Assembly (NCBI GenBank): GCA_003513895.1
Contig: DOSU01000091.1
Coordinates: 1,986-22,841 of the forward strand
Reading direction: 5' to 3'
Origin: Rikenellaceae bacterium
GTDB lineage: Bacteria > Bacteroidota > Bacteroidia > Bacteroidales > UBA932
DNA: 20,856 nt
Both the position numbers and the translations under genes were made by a program. Shown here piece after piece: positions 14,138 through 20,856 of the stretch; position 1 is the stretch's first letter, and the number at the start of each line of letters is the position of its first letter. The notes under the pieces are model-generated. The model had not been told where the DNA came from, did no database searches, and saw only the letters and a list, made by a program, of their open reading frames with translations.

Positions 14138-15393
14138 TATGAATTCAAAGCCTTGTCTTGAATCTGATCGGATTTGTACATTCCTTTTTTGAGATTTTCG
14201 GCAATTATGCCAAAAGCATTAACCGTATATTCAACATCTTCAAGCGAGTGCATTGCCGTTGGTATAATTCGGAACATTATAACTCCCTTCGGAACTACCG
14301 GGTAAATAACTGCCGAGCAGAATATCCTGTGTGTTTCTCTTAGGTCGACCAGAATATTTGTTGCCTCTGCAACATTGCCTTCCAGAAAAACAGGAGTAAC
14401 ACAAGCCTCAGCTTTTCCAATGTTGAACCCTTTTTCGCGAAGTCCGTTTTGCATTGCACGGGTTACTGTCCAGAGTTTAGAACGCAACTCCGGCATAGTC
14501 CGGATCATATCGAGTCTCTTCAGGCAGCCTTCAACCATTGCCATAGGCAGCGATTTTGCGTAAATCTGTGAACGAAGGTTATAGCGCAGATAGTCGATTA
14601 TATACTTAGGACCGGCCACAAAACCTCCGATTCCGGCCATTGCCTTTGCAAAAGCTCCAAAGTAGAGGTCTATTTCGTCCATAACATTATAGTATTCAGA
14701 AGTACCCCTGCCATTGTCGCCCATAACGCCAAAACCGTGTGCATCGTCAATGAGAATTCTGAATTTATATTTCTTTTTGAGTTCAACAATCTTGCTTAGA
14801 ATTCCAAGGTCACCGGTCATTCCGTAAACACCTTCGGTGATGAGCAGAATACCTCCACCTGTCTCTTCTGTAAGTTTTGAAGCCCTGGCAAGTACCTTTT
14901 CACATCTTTCAATATCATTGTGCGGGTATACAATTCTCTGACCCATATGGAGTCTTACGCCATCCATAATACAAGCATGTGCCTCTGAATCATAAACTAT
15001 AATGTCGTGGCGGTTTACAAGAGCATCGATAGTTGAAACCATTCCCTGATATCCGAAATTGAAGAGGTATGCGTCCTCTTTCATTTCAAACCCGGCAAGT
15101 TCTCTCTCCAGCTGTTCGTGCAATTTTGTATGGCCGGACATCATCCTGGCACCCATAGGGTAACCAAGTCCCCATTTTGCAGCAGCATCTGCATCGGCCT
15201 TTCTAACTTCCGGGTGGTTTGCCAGTCCAAGATAATTATTGAATGTCCAGGTGAGCATCTCTTTGTTGTCGAATGTCATCCTGGGCTGTATTTGTCCTTC
15301 AAGTTTCGGGTAAGCAAAATAACCGTGTGCCCTTACCCTGTATTGTCCTAATGGACCACCTTCATCGTTTTTGATTCTTTCAAAAATATCCAT
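14137..15393 (-). CDS. Alpha-oxoamine synthase (serine palmitoyltransferase / cysteate acyltransferase-like)
   Basis: This 418-residue PLP enzyme belongs to the alpha-oxoamine synthase family, which condenses an amino acid with an acyl thioester and releases CO2. Visible active-site residues are His139 (SEAHACIMDG) stacking on PLP, Asp216 and His219 (DDAHGFG), and the Schiff-base Lys250 (GAFAKAMAGIGG). Classical Bacteroidetes serine palmitoyltransferases, as I recall them, have DHASIVDG and GTFSKSLASIGG and a different N-terminus. The start here (MDIFERI, then YFAYPKLEGQI) defines another clade common in Bacteroidetes. That clade could use serine (sphingolipids) or cysteate (capnine-type sulfonolipids). 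8-Amino-7-oxononanoate synthase is less likely because no biotin gene is near and an SDR is coupled to it. It lies 13 bases after the M23 gene in the gyrB run. Confidence 0.9.
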   Translation of the reverse strand: MDIFERIKNDEGGPLGQYRVRAHGYFAYPKLEGQIQPRMTFDNKEMLTWTFNNYLGLANHPEVRKADADAAAKWGLGYPMGARMMSGHTKLHEQLERELAGFEMKEDAYLFNFGYQGMVSTIDALVNRHDIIVYDSEAHACIMDGVRLHMGQRIVYPHNDIERCEKVLARASKLTEETGGGILLITEGVYGMTGDLGILSKIVELKKKYKFRILIDDAHGFGVMGDNGRGTSEYYNVMDEIDLYFGAFAKAMAGIGGFVAGPKYIIDYLRYNLRSQIYAKSLPMAMVEGCLKRLDMIRTMPELRSKLWTVTRAMQNGLREKGFNIGKAEACVTPVFLEGNVAEATNILVDLRETHRIFCSAVIYPVVPKGVIMFRIIPTAMHSLEDVEYTVNAFGIIAENLKKGMYKSDQIQDKALNS

Positions 15394-15406
15394 TACAAAA
15401 AATTAT

Positions 15407-16297
15407 TTATGTGTATCTTAATCTTCTCCCTATTCTTAGAATAGATGTTTTTTTTATTCCGTTAAGAGAGCAGAGCTTAGATATCGATATGCCTGTTCTC
15501 ATTGCAATACGTCCAAGAGTGTCGCCCTTTCGGATTGTCCAGTATCTTATTTTGGCAATCTCTTTTTTGTATTCAAAATGTTTGGCATGGAGCTGAAAAA
15601 TTGAATTCTTTATGTTGTATGAAGAGAAATCAATTAAATCGTTTGGATTGATTGGATTGCCAAGATAGCGAGTTTCGAAATGCAGGTGGTTGCCGGTAGA
15701 TCTTCCGGTACTTCCTCCAAGCCCAAGTGAATTGCCCGATTTAACAGTATCTCCCGGGTTTACGAGAATTTTGCTAAGGTGGGCATATAGTGTTTCGAGA
15801 CCGTTAAAGTGCCTCACCAGTACATAGTATCCGTAATCTCTGGCTCTTTTTGTAATCCTCACTACTCCGTCGAATGCACAGGCAACAGTGTCTCCTTTGT
15901 CTACCTTTAAGTCAATGCCATAGTGATACCTCCATTTGCGAAAACCAAAATCGGAAGTAATGTGCCTGGATTTTGGCGGCGAAAAGCTGGAAAGATCAAT
16001 CTTTACGGTATCGGTCATATCTATCAGGTCTATCTGGTAAGGATTGATTTTTGTGTCGCTCCATATATCGTACTCTTCAGGTGAGTCCGAAAACTCTATT
16101 GAGCGTGTAAAGTCCATTATTTGCGGAATAGACTTCAGAAATGCAGGTTTGAAAATTTCACTGTCGTACCTGACTACGGTAGGAGGGAGCTTAAGCTTAA
16201 ATATCAACACATTAGTGTTATTATCTCCATAGATAATACCATTAAGCAGAAACAGCGCAGCGACCAGTAGCAGTACTTTCGTTGATTTCCTAAACAT
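15407..16297 (-). CDS. M23 family metallopeptidase with C-terminal LysM domain
   Basis: This is probably a murein hydrolase, or an activator of one, in the periplasm. From the ATG at 16297 it has 296 residues. It begins with a signal peptide (MFRKSTKVLLLVAALFLLNG), an N-terminal region of about 85 residues, and an M23 (LytM) domain. The zinc ligands are intact: H125-x3-D129 (HYGID) and H204-x-H206 (NHLHFE), with a second conserved His in YAHLS at 173. A LysM peptidoglycan-binding module occupies about 252-296 (YWTIRKGDTLGRIA then NGIKKTSILRIGRRL). With both domains intact it should cleave or bind peptide cross-links. The longer frame starting at 16402 would overlap gyrB by over 100 bases and hide the signal peptide; the chosen start overlaps the gyrB stop by eight bases. 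Confidence 0.9.
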   Translation of the reverse strand: MFRKSTKVLLLVAALFLLNGIIYGDNNTNVLIFKLKLPPTVVRYDSEIFKPAFLKSIPQIMDFTRSIEFSDSPEEYDIWSDTKINPYQIDLIDMTDTVKIDLSSFSPPKSRHITSDFGFRKWRYHYGIDLKVDKGDTVACAFDGVVRITKRARDYGYYVLVRHFNGLETLYAHLSKILVNPGDTVKSGNSLGLGGSTGRSTGNHLHFETRYLGNPINPNDLIDFSSYNIKNSIFQLHAKHFEYKKEIAKIRYWTIRKGDTLGRIAMRTGISISKLCSLNGIKKTSILRIGRRLRYT

Positions 16298-18293
16298 CAA
16301 TATTTGCGTATTTTGCGTGAGTTTCAATAAATTCCCGTCGCGGAGGTACTTCATCGCCCATGAGCATCGAGAAAATTCTGTCGGCTTCGGCTGCATTGTC
16401 AATCGTAACCTGCCTTAGAAGCCTTGTTCCCGGGTCCATTGTTGTATCCCAGAGCTGGATGGCGTTCATCTCTCCAAGACCTTTGTACCTCTGAACATGC
16501 AGACCGCTCTCTTTTCCTCTTCCTATCTGCTCAATCGCCTCTTTACGGTCGTCTTCGGACCAGCAATACTGTTCCTGTTTTCCTTTTTTAACCAGATAGA
16601 GAGGAGGAGTGGCTATGTATACATAACCATTCTTTATTAGATCCTGCATGTACCTGAAGAAGAAAGTAAGAATCAATGTGTCGATGTGGCTTCCGTCCAC
16701 ATCCGCGTCGGTCATCAATATTACCTTGTGATACCGGAGTTTTGAAATATTCAGTCCTTTTGAATCATCTTCGGTTCCTATGGTAACACCCAAAGCAGTA
16801 TATATGTTCCTTATCTCCTCATTTTCAAATACTTTATGCTCCATAGCCTTTTCCACATTAAGGATTTTACCCCTTAAAGGCAATATTGCCTGGAAAGCTC
16901 TGTCTCTTCCTGTTTTAGCTGTTCCACCCGCTGAATCCCCCTCAACCAGAAATATCTCACATTTTGAAGGGTCCCTGTCTGAACAGTCTGCAAGTTTGCC
17001 GGGAAGTCCGGAACCGGACATCACTGTTTTACGCTGTACCATTTCGCGCGCTTTGCGTGCAGCGTGACGGGCTGTTGCAGCAAGAATTACTTTGTCTACA
17101 ATGTTTTTGGCATCTTTTGGGTTCTCCTCAAGATAGTTTTCAAGAGCAACAGTAGTTGCCTGAGAAACAGCTGCCATTACTTCGGAGTTTCCCAGCTTTG
17201 TTTTTGTCTGTCCTTCAAACTGAGGTTCTGCTACTTTTACAGAAATAATTGCAGTGAGGCCTTCGCGGAAGTCGGTTGCATCAATATCAAACTTCAATTT
17301 CGACAGCAAACCGTTTTTATCGGCATAGGCTTTTAAAGTTGTCGTAAGTCCCCTGCGGAAACCGGAAAGGTGAGTTCCACCTTCTATTGTATTGATATTA
17401 TTTACATAGGAGTGAATATTTTCCGAGAATCCGGTATTGTACTGCATGGCAATTTCAATAGGAATTCCGCCTTTGTCTCCTTCGAGATAAATTGGTTTTT
17501 CAGTAAGTTTTTCACGTGTTCCGTCCAGATACTGAACGAACTCCAGAAGCCCAAGCTGGGAAACAAATGTTTCCTGGCGAGCTGTGATTTCAGTTCCTGT
17601 TTCGGTTTCAATATCTGTATCGATATCGTCATTTTTACCCTCTTCGCGTAAATCGGTGAGAGAAAGTACTACTCCCTTGTTGAGAAATGCAAGTTCCCTC
17701 AGGCGAGTAGCCAGGATATCATAATTGTATGTTGTTCCGAGATTGAAGATCTCTACATCGGGTTTAAATGTAATTACAGTACCTCTTCTGTCTGATTCTC
17801 CAACAGTTTTTACAGGATACATTGGAATTCCCTTTGCAAATTCCTGAATAAAATATTTCCCCTCTCTGTAAACTTCGGCTGTAAGATGGGACGACAATGC
17901 GTTTACGCAAGAAACCCCAACTCCGTGAAGACCTCCGGAAACTTTGTAGGAATCCTTGCTAAACTTTCCTCCCGCATGGAGAACAGTTAAAACAACCTCA
18001 AGGGCACTTCGCCCCTCTTTCTCGTGCATATCGGTGGGAATACCGCGTCCGTCATCGGAAACAGAAACAGAATTGTCCGGATTAATTACTACATCTATAT
18101 GTGTACAGAAGCCTCCCATCGCCTCGTCAATAGAGTTGTCCACAACTTCATAAACCAAGTGGTGGAGACCCCTGCTGCCAATGTCGCCAATATACATCGA
18201 CGGGCGTTTTCTTACTGCTTCTAAACCTTCTAGTACCTGAATGCTGTCTGCAGAATACAGACTGCTGTCAAAAGTGGATTCGTTTTCCTTCAT
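16290..18293 (-). CDS. gyrB: DNA gyrase subunit B
   Basis: GyrB is the ATPase and TOPRIM subunit of gyrase, which introduces negative supercoils together with GyrA. The 667-residue product has the GHKL ATPase signatures: Glu49 and Asn53 (YEVVDNSIDEAMGG), DDGRGIP at 80-86 and SGGLHGVG at 119-126. The TOPRIM domain has EGDSAGG at 451-457, PLRGK at 472-476 and DADVDGSH at 529-536, with QRYKGLGEMN towards the end. It is the short form without the long insertion of enterobacterial GyrB and ends in the common HAKYANIDV. Residues 215-240 form an acidic stretch (DDIDTDIETETGTE) in the transducer domain that seems longer than usual. It is distinguished from ParE by the overall match and by QRYKGLGEMN. 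A good promoter lies just upstream, and the M23 gene overlaps its end. Confidence 0.97.
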   Translation of the reverse strand: MKENESTFDSSLYSADSIQVLEGLEAVRKRPSMYIGDIGSRGLHHLVYEVVDNSIDEAMGGFCTHIDVVINPDNSVSVSDDGRGIPTDMHEKEGRSALEVVLTVLHAGGKFSKDSYKVSGGLHGVGVSCVNALSSHLTAEVYREGKYFIQEFAKGIPMYPVKTVGESDRRGTVITFKPDVEIFNLGTTYNYDILATRLRELAFLNKGVVLSLTDLREEGKNDDIDTDIETETGTEITARQETFVSQLGLLEFVQYLDGTREKLTEKPIYLEGDKGGIPIEIAMQYNTGFSENIHSYVNNINTIEGGTHLSGFRRGLTTTLKAYADKNGLLSKLKFDIDATDFREGLTAIISVKVAEPQFEGQTKTKLGNSEVMAAVSQATTVALENYLEENPKDAKNIVDKVILAATARHAARKAREMVQRKTVMSGSGLPGKLADCSDRDPSKCEIFLVEGDSAGGTAKTGRDRAFQAILPLRGKILNVEKAMEHKVFENEEIRNIYTALGVTIGTEDDSKGLNISKLRYHKVILMTDADVDGSHIDTLILTFFFRYMQDLIKNGYVYIATPPLYLVKKGKQEQYCWSEDDRKEAIEQIGRGKESGLHVQRYKGLGEMNAIQLWDTTMDPGTRLLRQVTIDNAAEADRIFSMLMGDEVPPRREFIETHAKYANIDV

Positions 18294-18319
18294 CTTAAAG
18301 AGTTCTCATTTAAAGAAGG

Positions 18320-18327
18320 CAAAGTTA
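18320..18327 (-). promoter_or_regulatory. Promoter (-7 element) of gyrB
   Basis: Read on the minus strand this is TAACTTTG, an exact match to TAnnTTTG. It ends 26 bases before the gyrB ATG, allowing a leader of about 20 bases. The expected -33 position falls in the T run of the neighbouring terminator hairpin, so promoter and terminator appear to share bases. Confidence 0.75.
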
Positions 18328-18340
18328 ATCAAAAAGCATA

Positions 18341-18379
18341 AAAAAACCTAATAATTCCGAATAAATTATTAGGTTTTTT
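18341..18379 (-). terminator. Bidirectional-looking terminator after the outer-membrane barrel gene
   Basis: A perfect 16-bp inverted repeat (AAAAAACCTAATAATT and its complement) surrounds a seven-base loop and ends in a run of six T residues on both strands. It begins 22 bases after the stop codon of the barrel gene on the minus strand and lies upstream of the gyrB promoter, so it should insulate gyrB from read-through. Confidence 0.88.
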
Positions 18380-18401
18380 AGAGGATACAATTAGCAGAAA
18401 A

Positions 18402-20258
18402 TTAAAGAGTTACAATCACTCCTCCGCCTATGTTTATACCCATCCCCCTGTAATTTGTAAAATATGTTTCGCTTGCATTTAGCAAGTTGTTTATTTTCAG
18501 GTAAAAAGAAAACTTTTTATCATATACATATGTGGCATTCAGGTCGATAAGAGCGAATGACTTAATAAAATATCCGTTTGTTCCGGTTGGAACGAATGGA
18601 GATACACCCTTTGGCAGGGCAGGTGCTTTTGACCTTAAGTAAATGTCTGCTTCAAATATTAGTCTTTCTCTCCAGTTGTATCTGGCAAATGCTTTAAGTT
18701 CAAATGGAGCATAATGGTATGAAGGTATTGAATCTGCTCTTGCGTAGTTGTTATATTGTAAACTAAGACCGCTTTCGAAGTCGGTTGAACTCCATGCCAG
18801 CTCTGCCCCTGCATGAAACTTCTCCTGTTTTGCATATGAAGTTTTAAAACCATTTCTAATGCCATAAAGGGCATAATCGTCGTATGCGGTTAAAAACATT
18901 TGGGAGGTGTATTTAGTATAACCACCCCATACATGATATGAGAAACGGTCAAAAACCTGCCCTTTAAAACCAAATTTCCCCAGAATCGGAATAGTTACGT
19001 TTTTAATTTCGGAACCGGGAGCAATCCATGGATTAATATTAAGAAAATCGCCATAGGTCGAAAACTCGTTGTCCCCATCCAGACCTGCGTAGAACCATAA
19101 ATTTTCCTTGATGAGTTCAATTGAAGCCAAACCTTTGAAAAAGAAGTTAAACCCTTCGGTGTTGGATTCCCACCACTTGTTAATTTTGATACCTGCTTCA
19201 AAAATCCATCTGTTTTTAGTAAACAGATATCTGGGATTTACAGTAAGGTTTCTGCGATCCATTGATGTCGAATACAATGTATTTGCCGATTCAAAATCAA
19301 CTCCCACAAGAAACTTGTGATACTCTCCAAATCCGGGACCAAAGTCTGCTTTTATGTTTAGATATTTTTCACTTATGTCGGGCGAAATCATCATATCTGT
19401 CAGAGGATCGGACTGGTAGTTTTTGTAATAGTTGCTTTTATCGGAAAGCTGCCTGAAATCTACCCGAAGTTCATAATTAAATGCCCTGGGAGAAGAGTTA
19501 ACCGATTTTAAAAAGGCACCTCCGCCTACAGTATTAAAGGTATGTGAGAGGGAATCCAGCATATATGAGTTTGTAAAATCATCCGGATTTCTGGTTGGAA
19601 ATAGATTTGATTCAGTTACGGGGACATACATAATTGAAGGCAACTGAAGCTGGTACTGAGGGAATCCGTAATAGCTGCTCAAATGATTATTGTAAGCAAT
19701 ATTTACACCGGCTTTCCCCTTCTTCCAGCTGTACTCAAAGTCTGCTCCAAGGCTGTTTTTATATTGTGGCGCAGGCATTTTTAAATTATCTCCGGCCTGA
19801 GGCAAATACATCTCATTTTCTAAAGGAAGCTTGCCCCAGAATGAGTTGTGCTTCCCGGAAAGGAGCAACGACATTCCCTGTGGGAGCTTTGGCTGGAAGA
19901 ATATGTCTGCATGAGGATTGAACGGCATCTGAAGTCCAAGATCGGCATAGAAAACAGGGAATGCGGGCAATCCTGTTCTCTCTATCTGAGCCGAAGGCAG
20001 CGGAGAAAATTCATAAAGGTCTTTTGCCGGTTTGTTGAAAAGAGAGTAGTTGAAATTGAGGTTGAATTTTGTTATCGAATCGTTAAAGTTTGTGTTCAGC
20101 TTGCTCTTTTGAATTTCCGTGAGTTTTCCGTCAAATTGCCGGCGAACCTCAAGTGTAGGGTCAATCTTCTGTTGTGCCGAAGCAATAAATGAACTACCGG
20201 CCGTTAGAACAACTGCTGATGTAATGAAACTCTTTAATATTATTTTTAAGTGTATCAT
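18402..20258 (-). CDS. Plugless TonB-receptor-like outer-membrane beta-barrel protein
   Basis: The 618-residue product has a signal peptide ending near ASAQQ (residues 25-30), a short charged segment (EVRRQFDGKLTEIQKSKLN), then about 560 residues of alternating amphipathic strands rich in Tyr, Phe, Asn and Asp. The last strands (FSFYLKINNLLNASETYF, then GINIGGGVIVTL) look like the closing strands of TonB-dependent receptors, where KINNLLN is a common motif. No plug domain and no carboxypeptidase-regulatory-like domain is present, so the name receptor is by fold only. It follows a TPR protein gene by 23 bases, and I believe such TPR-barrel pairs recur in Bacteroidales. The partner or cargo is unknown. 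A terminator follows it. Confidence 0.82.
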   Translation of the reverse strand: MIHLKIILKSFITSAVVLTAGSSFIASAQQKIDPTLEVRRQFDGKLTEIQKSKLNTNFNDSITKFNLNFNYSLFNKPAKDLYEFSPLPSAQIERTGLPAFPVFYADLGLQMPFNPHADIFFQPKLPQGMSLLLSGKHNSFWGKLPLENEMYLPQAGDNLKMPAPQYKNSLGADFEYSWKKGKAGVNIAYNNHLSSYYGFPQYQLQLPSIMYVPVTESNLFPTRNPDDFTNSYMLDSLSHTFNTVGGGAFLKSVNSSPRAFNYELRVDFRQLSDKSNYYKNYQSDPLTDMMISPDISEKYLNIKADFGPGFGEYHKFLVGVDFESANTLYSTSMDRRNLTVNPRYLFTKNRWIFEAGIKINKWWESNTEGFNFFFKGLASIELIKENLWFYAGLDGDNEFSTYGDFLNINPWIAPGSEIKNVTIPILGKFGFKGQVFDRFSYHVWGGYTKYTSQMFLTAYDDYALYGIRNGFKTSYAKQEKFHAGAELAWSSTDFESGLSLQYNNYARADSIPSYHYAPFELKAFARYNWRERLIFEADIYLRSKAPALPKGVSPFVPTGTNGYFIKSFALIDLNATYVYDKKFSFYLKINNLLNASETYFTNYRGMGINIGGGVIVTL

Positions 20259-20281
20259 GATCTTCTTTTTGATTTGCTGAA

Positions 20282-20856
20282 TTATTTGGTTGGGCTCATC
20301 TTTTCTATTTTACTCAGACGCATCTTTATCTGGTCTGCGATGTCGTCGGTACCTTTTGCATTATAGGATTCAAGAATACTCTCATAAGTAGCTTTAGCCT
20401 GTTCCCAGTTCTCTTTTTCGGCATAAGTGTCGCCTAAAAGAATGAAACATTTTGCAAGCCAGTAAGATTGGGGAGTGTTTGAATCCGAAAATGCGAAAGT
20501 CTCCTTTTCCACACTGGCGAAATCGCCATTGTCAAATGAGTTTGAAATGAGTAAATAGGCACTTTCGGCACCCTCTGCCGTTATCTTGTTTTTCGAAAGT
20601 TCTTTAAGTATAGGCAGTGCTGCAGACCTCTCTCCCAGAGAGTAAAGGGATTTGGCAGTAATATAGTTAATTCTTGTTTTAGCACTTTCGGAGAACGATC
20701 GTGTGTCAATTCTTTTACTCTCGGCAACTGCATTTTCCCACTGACGGTCCATAAAGAAAGAGTTTAGCCTTCCCAATTGTGCTTCGGTGCGGTTGTTATC
20801 AAGACGAGCTATGAGCATAAGAGAAGAGTATCCTTCAAGCGCCTGTTTGTAATTTG
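20282..20856 (-). CDS. Tetratricopeptide-repeat protein, N-terminal part outside the window
   Basis: The frame is open to the window edge, so this is the C-terminal 190 residues or so of a longer protein. It begins with NYKQALEGYSSL and is made of TPR-like helix pairs: RLNSFFMDRQWENAVAESKR, ITAKSLYSLGERSAALPILK, AYLLISNSFDNGDFASVEKE and, clearest of all, CFILLGDTYAEKENWEQAKA followed by TYESILESY. The C-terminus is basic (RLSKIEKMSPTK). TPR arrays serve as protein-protein scaffolds. Together with the barrel gene 23 bases downstream it probably forms an envelope complex, with the TPR protein expected in the periplasm if a signal peptide exists in the missing part. The Met at 20818 is internal and not the start. 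Confidence 0.85.
   Translation of the reverse strand, partial: NYKQALEGYSSLMLIARLDNNRTEAQLGRLNSFFMDRQWENAVAESKRIDTRSFSESAKTRINYITAKSLYSLGERSAALPILKELSKNKITAEGAESAYLLISNSFDNGDFASVEKETFAFSDSNTPQSYWLAKCFILLGDTYAEKENWEQAKATYESILESYNAKGTDDIADQIKMRLSKIEKMSPTK

Noticed and set aside
13620..14192. Plus-strand open frame of 190 codons opposite the SDR gene
   Set aside because: It is antisense to a complete SDR with all its catalytic motifs and shows no domain of its own.
14137..15393. Naming the PLP enzyme as biotin-pathway BioF or threonine-pathway Kbl
   Set aside because: No biotin or threonine-degradation gene is nearby, and the one-base coupling to a KDSR-like SDR fits lipid-base synthesis better.

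Overview
The window comes from a member of the Bacteroidetes, most likely order Bacteroidales. The evidence is a SusC/SusD outer-membrane pair, a short-form GyrB, promoters of the Bacteroides type (TAnnTTTG), no clear Shine-Dalgarno sites, AT-rich intergenic DNA and a plugless TonB-receptor-like barrel. It reads as ordinary chromosome. I see no insertion sequence, phage gene, CRISPR array, attachment site or origin. Coding is dense and no gene-free stretch reaches 300 bases. The longest, 4171-4318, holds a terminator and a short reading frame.

Layout, left to right. (1) 1-4232, plus strand: the 3' part of a susC-like gene, a complete susD-like lipoprotein gene and a strong terminator. (2) 4249-4603: a small unrecognised ORF that may be frameshifted. 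(3) 6082-4608, minus strand: two GNAT acetyltransferases and a four-helix membrane protein. (4) 6157-7170, plus strand: an exported PD40 beta-propeller protein. (5) 11585-7199, minus strand: a tight five-gene run of an orphan PurL-like AIRS_C domain protein, UbiE/MenG, cardiolipin synthase, a PAP2 phosphatase with a barrel-like C-terminus, and a TfoX N-domain protein. (6) 11677-11760, plus strand: tRNA-Leu(GAG) with its own promoter and terminator. (7) 12281-11814, minus strand: a small exported protein of unknown function, divergent from (8) 12392-13321, plus strand: a D-2-hydroxyacid dehydrogenase with a possibly leaderless mRNA. (9) 18293-13331, minus strand: a compact run of gyrB, an M23/LysM murein hydrolase, an alpha-oxoamine synthase and a short-chain dehydrogenase. 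(10) 20856-18402, minus strand: a TPR protein (cut by the window edge) followed by a plugless outer-membrane barrel, then a bidirectional terminator.

The window is rich in envelope functions: outer-membrane import, quinone methylation, cardiolipin synthesis, a lipid-phosphatase-like protein, peptidoglycan cleavage and a lipid-base pathway. The most interesting unit is the alpha-oxoamine synthase plus SDR pair. It should make and reduce a 3-keto long-chain amine, either a sphinganine-type base or the sulfonolipid base capnine. The synthase looks unlike the classical Bacteroides serine palmitoyltransferase clade as I remember it, so the sulfonolipid option deserves a test. The orphan, catalytically degenerate PurL-like domain next to ubiE is the other notable item.

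Several genes have in-frame upstream extensions overlapping their neighbours. I chose internal starts for the cardiolipin synthase, UbiE, M23 and four-helix membrane proteins because these restore family length or signal peptides and leave tidy gene junctions.
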